64,000 bases of DNA from Roseburia_C sp900315735 (GTDB taxonomy: Bacteria; Bacillota; Clostridia; Lachnospirales; Lachnospiraceae): NCBI GenBank assembly GCA_052118425.1, contig JBQKHF010000004.1. One strand, written 5' to 3'. How positions within the stretch are numbered: the first letter of the stretch is position 1; every line of letters begins with the position of its first letter. Both the position numbers and the translations under genes were made by a program. This document shows, piece after piece, positions 52,467 to 60,090 of the stretch. The notes beneath the pieces are model-generated. The model made no database searches. It was given only the letters and a program-made list of their open reading frames with translations, and was not told the origin of the DNA.

Positions 52467-54062
52467 ATGACAAGTTATATTTTACTGGTAGCAGCAGTGA
52501 TTCTATTGTGCCTGTCATTGAATAAAATGTCCAATAAACTGGGGATTCCAATGTTGTTGGCATATATTCTTCTTGGCATGATGTTTGGAACCGATGGAAT
52601 TTTAAAGATTCCGTTTGATAATTTTACGATTGCCGAACAGATTTGTACGGTGTCTTTAATCTTTATCATGTTCTATGGTGGATTTGGAACCAACTGGAAA
52701 CAGGCAAAGCCGGTGGCTGGCAAAGCAGTATTATTATCAACAGTGGGAGTTATACTGACCGCAGTAACAACCGGAGCATTCTGCCATTTTATCTTGAAAA
52801 TGGATTTCTGGGAAAGCATGCTGATTGGTTCTGTAATCAGTTCAACGGATGCCGCATCCGTATTCTCAATTCTTCGTTCCAAACGGCTGAATCTTAAGAA
52901 CAATACCGCCTCCATGTTAGAAGTGGAAAGTGGCAGCAATGACCCATGTTCTTATATGCTGACGGTAATTATATTAACTATAATGAGTGGAGAACTGAGT
53001 GGTTCTTCACTGGTTGTCATGATATTCTCACAGATTATTTTTGGCATATTAGTAGGTGTAGTCGTAGCTCTTGCAGCAGCGTTCATCTTAAAAAAAGTGA
53101 ATTTTGCAACGGATGGATTTGACACGATATTTGTATTCAGCATGGCGCTGGTGTCCTATGCCGGAGCATCCATGATAAATGGAAATGGTTATCTGGCGGC
53201 ATACATTGCCGGAATTATCCTTGGAAACAGTCCCCTTCATCATAAAAAATCACTGGTGCATTTCTTTGATGGAATCACCGGACTGATGCAGATGCTGATT
53301 TTCTTCCTGCTTGGTCTGCTGGCATATCCATCCCAGCTGCCAAAGATACTGCCAATTGCACTGGCTATTGCCGTATTTTTAACCTTTGTGGCAAGACCGA
53401 TTTCTGTATTTGCCATACTGACACCATTCCGCTGCCCGGTAAAACAGCAGCTTCTGGTGTCCTGGGCGGGACTTCGTGGAGCAGCGTCCATTGTATTTGC
53501 CATAATGGCAACGGTAAGCCCGGCATATACGAAAAATGATTTGTTCCACATAGTTATTTTTATCGTCCTGTTCTCCATCAGTATTCAGGGTACACTGCTT
53601 GGTTTTGTGGCAAAGAAGCTTGATATGATAGACGAAAACGGTAACGTTATGAAGACTTTCAGTGACTATTCCGATGAAATGCCGGTGGAGTTTGTCAAAA
53701 TCAGTATCAAAGAAGGGCATCCATGGGAAAACCGCAGGATAAAAGACCTTACCTCCCTGCCGGATTTATTGCTGGTATTAATTTTGCGAGGAGAAGAACG
53801 CATTATTCCAAATGGCAATACCGTAGTGCTTGCGGGAGATAAGATTGTCTTAAGCGCTTTATCCCCGGAAGAAAATCTCGGCATCTGTCTGACAGAAATT
53901 CCAATCGAAAAAGACAGCAAGTGGATTGGAAAGCCATTATCCAAAATAAAACTGGGTGAAGAGAAGCTGGTTCTGGTTCTGAAACGGAATGAGAAGGTTG
54001 TGATACCCAATGGAAATACCGTGATTCGTGAAAATGATGTGTTGGTAATCAGCCAGTTATAA
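52467..54062 (+). CDS. CPA1-type K+/H+ (NhaP2/CvrA-like) antiporter with RCK C-domains
   Basis: A 531-residue membrane protein with twelve or so segments in the first ~385 residues, including SVISSTDAASVFSIL (the TD pair of CPA1 exchangers) and ESGSNDPCSYML (the ND motif). The C-terminal ~150 residues form two TrkA-C (RCK_C) lobes (VEFVKISIKEGHPWENRRI, in part KEGHPWENRRIKDL; later SKWIGKPLSKIKL), which bind nucleotides or signal such as c-di-AMP in related proteins. It probably exports K+ or Na+ in exchange for H+ for volume or pH control. Confidence 0.9.
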   Translation: MTSYILLVAAVILLCLSLNKMSNKLGIPMLLAYILLGMMFGTDGILKIPFDNFTIAEQICTVSLIFIMFYGGFGTNWKQAKPVAGKAVLLSTVGVILTAVTTGAFCHFILKMDFWESMLIGSVISSTDAASVFSILRSKRLNLKNNTASMLEVESGSNDPCSYMLTVIILTIMSGELSGSSLVVMIFSQIIFGILVGVVVALAAAFILKKVNFATDGFDTIFVFSMALVSYAGASMINGNGYLAAYIAGIILGNSPLHHKKSLVHFFDGITGLMQMLIFFLLGLLAYPSQLPKILPIALAIAVFLTFVARPISVFAILTPFRCPVKQQLLVSWAGLRGAASIVFAIMATVSPAYTKNDLFHIVIFIVLFSISIQGTLLGFVAKKLDMIDENGNVMKTFSDYSDEMPVEFVKISIKEGHPWENRRIKDLTSLPDLLLVLILRGEERIIPNGNTVVLAGDKIVLSALSPEENLGICLTEIPIEKDSKWIGKPLSKIKLGEEKLVLVLKRNEKVVIPNGNTVIRENDVLVISQL

Positions 54063-54084
54063 ATATGTTTTCTGATATGAAACA

Positions 54085-54314
54085 GATAGCTGTACTCTTC
54101 ATCGAGTGCGGCTGTGACATAAAGCCTGTAAGGGGCACTAAGAATTTCGGATAAATAAATGGATTTTCCGGCAACCGGCGCAAAGTCACATCCATGTTCC
54201 TATGCGCCTTACCGGCACGTCCTTGTGCCGGCATTGCCAGATACCAGACGAAATTCCAAGTGCCCCTAACAGCCCTTAAAAAACAGCCACACTTCGATGA
54301 AGGGCACAGCTATC
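54085..54314 (-). repeat. long-hairpin repeat, copy D (230 nt)
   Basis: Lies in the 367-base gap between the antiporter and ECF sigma genes. Read on the minus strand, core 54272-54126: closing stem TTAGGGGCAC/GTGCCCCT, inner GGCAA/TTGCC, hairpin GCCGGCAC/GTGCCGGT, hairpin GGCGCA/TGCGCC. Outer arms ATAGCTGT...CTTCATCGAGTG pair with CACTTCGATGAAG...ACAGCTAT. It is the shortest copy and the only one not in the leader of a codirectional gene; read in its direction it runs into the converging antiporter gene. The rest of the gap is AT-rich. Confidence 0.87.
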
Positions 54315-54349
54315 CTTTTTAATTTACGCAAAAAAAATTTTAAAATATA

Positions 54350-54373
54350 TGCAACAGAATGAAATTCAGCGAC
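54350..54373 (+). promoter_or_regulatory. possible ECF-type promoter before the sigma gene
   Basis: TGCAAC (54350-54355) and CGAC (54370-54373) resemble the -35 AAC and -10 CGTC elements of ECF promoters, but the 14-base spacing is short. Tentative. Confidence 0.25.
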
Positions 54374-54429
54374 ACTATATATATGAGACCGGTCAAAGGA
54401 AAGGACTTAGGAAGGCATAGGGTGAGCAT

Positions 54430-54939
54430 ATGGAACAGGAACTGCAACTGGTGTGCAGGGCACAAAGTGGGGATACCAGTGCATTTGCACAATTATATGA
54501 AGGCGTTTATCGGGATTTATACCGATTTGCTTTATATGTGCTGAAGCATCCGCAGGATGCACAGGACGTGGTCAGTGATACCGTGATGGATGCATTTGCA
54601 CAAATCGGGGAGCTTCGAAAAACAGAAGCGTTCCGGGCGTGGATATTTCGCATTTTAAGTAATAAGTGCAAACGGAAATTAAAAGAATATGCCAACCGGC
54701 CGGAAGAACTGACGCCGGAGCTTATGGAACATCTGGGAAAATCCGGGATGGATGAACATGCAGCAGTACGGAGTCTGTTCTTTGAGCTTCCTTCCGAAGA
54801 AAGAATGATTATCGCCATGCATTTATTCTGCGGGTATAGCAGTAAGGAAATCGGAAAACTGCTAGATCTTAATGAAAATACCGTCCGCTCGAAAGAGAGC
54901 CGTGGAATAAAGAAAATGGTAGAGAAATATTGGAAGTAA
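54430..54939 (+). CDS. ECF-type RNA polymerase sigma factor
   Basis: A 169-residue group IV sigma factor. Region 2 spans ~residues 10-80 (DLYRFALYVLKHPQDAQDVVSDT, in part HPQDAQDVVSDTVMDAF; RAWIFRILSNKC), and region 4 is at ~110-165 (LPSEERMIIAMHLFCGYSSKEIGKLL, in part GYSSKEIGKLLDLNENTVRS). Its partner lies 68 bases downstream: a membrane protein with a cytoplasmic start, the usual sigma/anti-sigma order. GGTGAG before the ATG is a modest ribosome binding site. Confidence 0.92.
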   Translation: MEQELQLVCRAQSGDTSAFAQLYEGVYRDLYRFALYVLKHPQDAQDVVSDTVMDAFAQIGELRKTEAFRAWIFRILSNKCKRKLKEYANRPEELTPELMEHLGKSGMDEHAAVRSLFFELPSEERMIIAMHLFCGYSSKEIGKLLDLNENTVRSKESRGIKKMVEKYWK

Positions 54940-55007
54940 GAAACGGAAGATATGCAAAAAGAGTCTGGAAAACAACAGGAAAATTCAGATGAGATGGAGG
55001 TGCCGGT

Positions 55008-57272
55008 ATGAATGAACAGGAGATTTTAACCCAGTTAAGAAAAGCGGCGGAAGAGATAGAAATACCAGAAGCTCTGAAACCGGAACATATAGAAAAACGA
55101 TTACAGGAACAAAAAACGAAACAGCAGCAGGAGCAGCAAAAAGAGCAGCAGAAATCACAGCAGGAAAATCAGAAACAGCCGAAACAGCAGCAGGAAAATC
55201 AGCAGCCGAAACAGCATTTGGAATTGAAAAAAGCTAAGAAAATAATTCCATGGCGCAGACTTGGCAGTATGGTAGCGGTGCTGGCACTGGTAGTATGCAG
55301 CGGAATTTATATAACAGTGACCCGTTTAGATAAGAGTTCCGGTACAGAGCAACCGGAAACGACGAATTCCATAGCTATGACGGATACGCAGCAGACTGTG
55401 GGAGAAGCAGATGAAACGGATGTAGCAGATGAAGCAGAGCGTGTAGATGTGGCATCACTGGGAGATATGTATCATCTTGCATCTGATTATAAGGAAGTAT
55501 ATCGGACACTTATTAAAGGCTATCAGCAGAACTCGATAGAAGGAGAAACGAGTGCGGAGACAAGCACAGCTGCATCGGGGGCAATGGATTCCGGCAGTGA
55601 CGAGTATTACTACAGTGATGAAGCAAAGTATGAAAGTGCCGATGCGGATTTGCCGGAGGGAAGCAAGGAAGGCGGAAAAGATTATTCTACTACAAATCTT
55701 CAGATGGAAGGTGTAGACGAGAGTGATATTGCTAAAATTGATGGCAGCTACATTTATACCGTAGAGGATAAATATATTGTTATTACGGATATCCGGGATG
55801 GGAAATTAGAAGAAGTAACACGATTCCTGCCGAAGGACTGTGGCGCAGCAGACCGGGTGATGGAAATTTATGTGGATGGAGACCAGTTGATTCTGGTGGT
55901 ACAGTGCTATGAAACATCCTTAGAAGGAAACAGTAAGGCTGGCTCTGATAAGGAAACTTCCGATGAAGAAACTGCTGCATCAGATGTTTCTGAAGACAGC
56001 GCATTCTTTTATGAAATGAATGGAAAAAACACCACACAGATACAGGTATACAGTATCGTAGACCGTAAGAATCCAGAATTTGAAGGCAGACTGATTCAGG
56101 ATGGTTATTATAATACTTCCCGGAAAATCGGAGATGTAGTCTATCTTTTTACGCAGTATAATATGACATCCGATGTGATGGGATATGTGGAAAAGAAGCA
56201 TGGTGTAGAAGCCTTGAAGGAAGAAAATGGTGTCAGCAGCCTGGCAGAAGCAGTGATTCCGAAGGTAAATGGAGAACAGGTTGCTGCCGATGAAATTTAT
56301 CTGCCGGAGTCGGGAGAGAGCGGTATACTGGTTGCATCAGTGGATGTAAATAAGCCGGATAAAGCATTGGACAGTAAGCTTGTAATTACCGGATATGCCC
56401 AGACTTATATCAGCAAAGATGCCTTGTATTTATATGAGGAAGATTATGAGGGGACAGTGGTTACCAATATTGCAAAATTTGCACTGGACGAGGGAAAAAT
56501 CAGTGGTGTAGCTGCAACGGCAGTAAGCGGCTATATCAGAGATACTTTTGCAATTAATGCCAGTAATGGATATCTCCGGGTGTTGACAACGGATAATAGC
56601 ACAGAGGATGAGACAAATGCTCTTTATATTCTCGATAAGAATATGAAATTAACCGGACAGTTGACGGGCATTGCACCGGGAGAAGAAATCTATGCAGCCC
56701 GCTTTATGGGAAACATTGGTTATTTTGTAACCTACCGGAATACCGACCCATTGTTTACCGTAGATTTGTCAGATCCGGCGAAACCGGAAATTATCGGCGA
56801 ACTCAAGGTAACCGGCTTTTCTGAATATCTGCATTTCTGGGATGACACACATTTACTTGGCATCGGCTACGAATCAGATGAGAAAACAGGAAATATAGAA
56901 AATATTAAGCTTTCCATGTTTAATATAGAAAATCCGGAAGAAGTAACCGAAGAAGCCAAACTTGTATTAAAGGATGTAGATTACAGCGAAGCAATATTTA
57001 ATTATAAGAGTGTCATTATTTCAAAGGATAAGAATTTAATCGGACTGATTTGTGAGAATTATAGCGGCAGTGAAACAAAGCAGACCTACCAGATATATTC
57101 CTATGAAAATGGAACCTTTAAGAAACAGGCAGAGATTCCGGGCATTACCGGAGCTAATTACGAGAATGTCCGTGGAATGTATAGCGGAAATGTATTCTAT
57201 CTTTGGGTTTATGATACCATCACATCTTATGATATGACCGATGGATTTAAAATGTTAAAGGAGCGGGAGTGA
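55008..57272 (+). CDS. membrane-anchored beta-propeller protein, probable anti-sigma partner
   Basis: A 754-residue protein. Residues ~1-80 are cytoplasmic, starting with a helix (EILTQLRKAAEEIEIPEAL) followed by a Gln/Lys/Glu-rich stretch; a membrane segment lies at ~84-104 (RLGSMVAVLALVVCSGIYI, in part MVAVLALVVCSGIYI); the remaining ~640 residues are outside and contain a beta-propeller of the secreted Beta_propel type (NLQMEGVDESDIAKIDGSYIY, in part EGVDESDIAKIDG; then repeated strand blocks and a late HFWDDTHLLGIGYE). Similar proteins in Firmicutes follow ECF sigma genes. The external domain would sense an envelope signal and the N-terminus hold the sigma factor. GGAGG precedes the ATG. 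Confidence 0.87.
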   Translation: MNEQEILTQLRKAAEEIEIPEALKPEHIEKRLQEQKTKQQQEQQKEQQKSQQENQKQPKQQQENQQPKQHLELKKAKKIIPWRRLGSMVAVLALVVCSGIYITVTRLDKSSGTEQPETTNSIAMTDTQQTVGEADETDVADEAERVDVASLGDMYHLASDYKEVYRTLIKGYQQNSIEGETSAETSTAASGAMDSGSDEYYYSDEAKYESADADLPEGSKEGGKDYSTTNLQMEGVDESDIAKIDGSYIYTVEDKYIVITDIRDGKLEEVTRFLPKDCGAADRVMEIYVDGDQLILVVQCYETSLEGNSKAGSDKETSDEETAASDVSEDSAFFYEMNGKNTTQIQVYSIVDRKNPEFEGRLIQDGYYNTSRKIGDVVYLFTQYNMTSDVMGYVEKKHGVEALKEENGVSSLAEAVIPKVNGEQVAADEIYLPESGESGILVASVDVNKPDKALDSKLVITGYAQTYISKDALYLYEEDYEGTVVTNIAKFALDEGKISGVAATAVSGYIRDTFAINASNGYLRVLTTDNSTEDETNALYILDKNMKLTGQLTGIAPGEEIYAARFMGNIGYFVTYRNTDPLFTVDLSDPAKPEIIGELKVTGFSEYLHFWDDTHLLGIGYESDEKTGNIENIKLSMFNIENPEEVTEEAKLVLKDVDYSEAIFNYKSVIISKDKNLIGLICENYSGSETKQTYQIYSYENGTFKKQAEIPGITGANYENVRGMYSGNVFYLWVYDTITSYDMTDGFKMLKERE

Positions 57273-57275
57273 TTC

Positions 57276-57304
57276 TTGCAAAACTTTCTCGATAGCTTTA
57301 TAAT
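57276..57304 (+). promoter_or_regulatory. sigma-A promoter in front of repeat copy E
   Basis: TTGCAA (57276-57281), 17 bases, TATAAT (57299-57304), starting 4 bases after the beta-propeller stop. It fires into a small hairpin (57316-57351), then repeat copy E, then the aldo/keto reductase gene. Confidence 0.65.
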
Positions 57305-57315
57305 GACAGTATATG

Positions 57316-57351
57316 TGCCGGGTGGTGGTATGAAAATATCATCACCCGGCA
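57316..57351 (+). terminator. hairpin without T run
   Basis: TGCCGGGTGGTG (57316-57327) pairs with the CATCACCCGGCA ending near 57351 with one G.T pair. There is no clear T tract, so it may be a weak terminator for the beta-propeller gene or a leader structure. Confidence 0.4.
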
Positions 57352-57365
57352 ACTTATGCAGAATC

Positions 57366-57712
57366 GGTAACTGCGAAATAGAGAAATGATAAACGAAAAA
57401 CGAAATGTCTGTCTGCCCAATGTTTGACAAGATGCCGCCTTCTGTTCACCTATGGGCGAATACATTTACGCAGGCTGTTAGGGGCTCTTAGAATTTTAAT
57501 AATATCTGGCAACGCTGGTACAGGGACGTACCAGCGAGGTGCAGAGGAACATGGATGTGACTTTGCACCGTTTGCCATATATAAAAGAATTATTTCAAAA
57601 TTCTTAGAGCCCCTTGCAGCCGGAGTGGTATTCGCTATAGGTGAACAAAAGGCGCATCCAGTCAAAGCAGCGGTAAGACATCCTCATTATCATTTAACAT
57701 TTCGCAGCTGCC
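57366..57712 (+). repeat. long-hairpin repeat, copy E (~347 nt), in the aldo/keto reductase leader
   Basis: Lies in the 468-base gap between two genes. Core 57475-57619: closing stem TTAGGGGCTC/GAGCCCCT with AGAATTTT/AAAATTCT, inner GGCAA/TTGCC, hairpin GCTGGTAC/GTACCAGC, hairpin GGTGCA/TGCACC. Compared with other copies, the closing stem, both hairpins and the AATTT block carry paired changes. Outer arms include TTTGACAAGATGCC/GCGCATCCAGTCAAA and CTGCGAAAT/ATTTCGCAG. It ends 28 bases before the reductase ATG. Confidence 0.9.
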
Positions 57713-57740
57713 ATAACAACAAGTGCAAGGGAGAACAAAC

Positions 57741-58919
57741 ATGCAATACAGAGAAAATCCGGGAAACAAAGACCAACTGTCCATCTTAGGCTACGGCTGC
57801 CTGCGTTATTCAAAAAAAGGAACTGCAATCGACCAGGAGAAGGCAGAGCGGGAGATGGCTGCGGCAGTGGAAGCCGGGGTCAATTATTTTGATACCGCAT
57901 ATACTTACGGTGGAAGTGAAGCCTGTCTGGGAAAATTTTTGGCAAAGGGCTATCGTGATAAAGTAAAAATTGCCACCAAGCTGCCGCATTATTATATAAA
58001 GGCAGAAGGCGATATGGAGCGGTATTTTAAGGAACAGCTGGAACGTCTTCAGACAGACCATGTGGAATATTATCTGATGCATATGTTAAATGATATTGCA
58101 GCATGGGAGCGGCTGACTGCACTTGGAATACAGGACTGGATAGCCGAGAAAAAGAAAAATGGTCAGATTGGAAACATTGGATTTTCTTTCCATGGCGGAG
58201 CAACTCAGTTTAAGAAAATCATCGATTCCTATGACTGGGATTTCTGCCAGATACAGTATAATTATATGGATGAACATACCCAGGCAGGAACCGAAGGCTT
58301 AAAATATGCTGCAGCAAAGGGACTTCCGGTAATCATTATGGAGCCGCTGCGGGGCGGCAGACTGGTGAATGCACTGCCAAAGGACGCCAAAGCAATTTTT
58401 GCATCTGCGGAACCGAATCGTTCTCCGGCAGAATGGGGACTTCGCTGGATATGGAACCATCCGGAGGTAACGGTAGTGCTTTCCGGAATGAATGATATTG
58501 CACAGGTAGAGGAAAATGTAAGGATTGCATCAGATGCGACAGCAAATGCACTGACAGAGAAAGACTTGGAAATCTTTGAAAAGGTAAAGAAATCCATTAA
58601 CCAGCATATGAAGGTGCCGTGTACCGGCTGTGGCTACTGCATGCCATGTCCGCACGGAGTAGACATTCCGACCTGCTTTGCAGCATATAATACACGGTAT
58701 ACCGACAGCTTCTATTCCGGCATGAAGGCATATTTCATGTGTACCACATTGAAGACCAATCCTTCCAATGCGTCAAAATGCCGCCAGTGCGGAAAATGTG
58801 AGAAACACTGTCCACAGTCTATTGCTATCCGGCAGGAATTAAAGCAGGTGGCAAAGAAGATGGAGAACCCGGTATATAAGATTGCAAGGGCAATTTCTAA
58901 ACGTATCGGAAAGTATTAG
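57741..58919 (+). CDS. aldo/keto reductase with C-terminal 4Fe-4S ferredoxin domain
   Basis: A 392-residue protein. The aldo/keto reductase barrel (~1-285) shows GYGCLRYSKKG, the catalytic FDTAYTYGGSE (Asp, Tyr), the Lys in ATKLPHYY and the His in HMLNDI region. A C-terminal part (~290-385) has CTGCGYCMPCPHGVDIP and CRQCGKCEKHCPQSI, two ferredoxin-like 4Fe-4S motifs. Such fusions are common in anaerobes; the electron donor may be ferredoxin instead of, or beside, NADPH. GGGAG precedes ATG 57741. Repeat copy E forms its leader. Confidence 0.92.
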   Translation: MQYRENPGNKDQLSILGYGCLRYSKKGTAIDQEKAEREMAAAVEAGVNYFDTAYTYGGSEACLGKFLAKGYRDKVKIATKLPHYYIKAEGDMERYFKEQLERLQTDHVEYYLMHMLNDIAAWERLTALGIQDWIAEKKKNGQIGNIGFSFHGGATQFKKIIDSYDWDFCQIQYNYMDEHTQAGTEGLKYAAAKGLPVIIMEPLRGGRLVNALPKDAKAIFASAEPNRSPAEWGLRWIWNHPEVTVVLSGMNDIAQVEENVRIASDATANALTEKDLEIFEKVKKSINQHMKVPCTGCGYCMPCPHGVDIPTCFAAYNTRYTDSFYSGMKAYFMCTTLKTNPSNASKCRQCGKCEKHCPQSIAIRQELKQVAKKMENPVYKIARAISKRIGKY

Positions 58920-59079
58920 AAAAAATATGATGAAAAATTGTAAAAAATAAAGGAAATTTGAAGGTGGACACAGAATTATAATATCAGGGGTCGAATAGCG
59001 TCCTCTGAATGGTACAGATGATGGCAATGCATTTACATCGCAGATATGATGATGTAACAGGAAGGGAGAAGATAAGGAT

Positions 59080-60087
59080 ATGACAATTCGGGAACGGATG
59101 GAGCGCATGGAGCATGAGATGTTAAGCCCTTATGCAGCATTAAGCGAGAATTCCAAAGGAAGAGATTATCCGGAGGCACCTTGTGATATACGTCCGGTCT
59201 ATCAAAGAGACAGAGACCGTATTCTCCACTGTAAGGCATTTCGCCGTCTGAAGAATAAGACACAGGTATTTTTAACACCGAAGGGTGACCATTATCGTAC
59301 CCGTATGTCGCATACGTTAGAGGTATCACAGAATGCCAGAACCATTGCAAAGGCATTGCGGCTGAATGAAGATCTGGTGGAAGCCATTGCATTAGGGCAT
59401 GACTTAGGGCATACGCCATTTGGTCATGCAGGAGAGCGGGTGTTAAATGAGCTTTGCTCCGGTGGCTTTAAGCATAATAAACAGAGTGTGCGTATTGTAG
59501 AAAAATTAGAAAAAGGCGGACAGGGACTGAATCTGACCTGGGAAGTGCGGGATGGCATCTTAAATCATCAGACCAGTACGATACCGCATACACTGGAAGG
59601 CAAAATCGTCCGTTTTTCCGATAAAATCGCTTATATTCATCATGATATTGATGATGCGGTGCGTGGAAAGATAATGGTGGAAGAAGATATTCCAATCGAG
59701 ATACGAAAGGTACTGGGAAAGAATTCAGCAGACCGTCTGGATACGCTGATTCATGATATTATTACCAACAGCATGGATAAGCCGGATATCATTATGTCCG
59801 ATGAAATTTTTCAGGCAATGCAGGATTTGCGGAAGTTTATGTTTGTAAGTGTGTATACCAATCCCATTGCCAAAGGCGAAGAGACGAAAGCAGAAGGCTT
59901 ACTCAGCAAACTGTTTACATATTATATGGAACATCCGATGGCAATGCCGGCGCAGTATACCGATATGATTGCGGAAGGCGAAGAGGAAGACCGGGTAGTA
60001 TGTGATTATATTGCAGGAATGACCGACCAGTATGCGATTGCCAAATTCTCAGAATACTTTGTACCAAAGGCTTGGCAGGTGAATTAA
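59080..60087 (+). CDS. dgt: deoxyguanosinetriphosphate triphosphohydrolase-like protein
   Basis: A 335-residue HD-domain enzyme of the Dgt family that hydrolyses dGTP (or other dNTPs) to the nucleoside and triphosphate. The metal-binding HD set is visible as RMSHTLEVSQNAR, then GHDLGHTPFGHAGE, and a later DKIAYIHHDIDDA. AGGAAGGGAG precedes the ATG. It is followed 3 bases later by dnaG, as in many Clostridia, linking nucleotide pools to replication. The 160 bases before it contain TATAAT near 58977 but no matching -35. Confidence 0.93.
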   Translation: MTIRERMERMEHEMLSPYAALSENSKGRDYPEAPCDIRPVYQRDRDRILHCKAFRRLKNKTQVFLTPKGDHYRTRMSHTLEVSQNARTIAKALRLNEDLVEAIALGHDLGHTPFGHAGERVLNELCSGGFKHNKQSVRIVEKLEKGGQGLNLTWEVRDGILNHQTSTIPHTLEGKIVRFSDKIAYIHHDIDDAVRGKIMVEEDIPIEIRKVLGKNSADRLDTLIHDIITNSMDKPDIIMSDEIFQAMQDLRKFMFVSVYTNPIAKGEETKAEGLLSKLFTYYMEHPMAMPAQYTDMIAEGEEEDRVVCDYIAGMTDQYAIAKFSEYFVPKAWQVN

Positions 60088-60090
60088 GGA

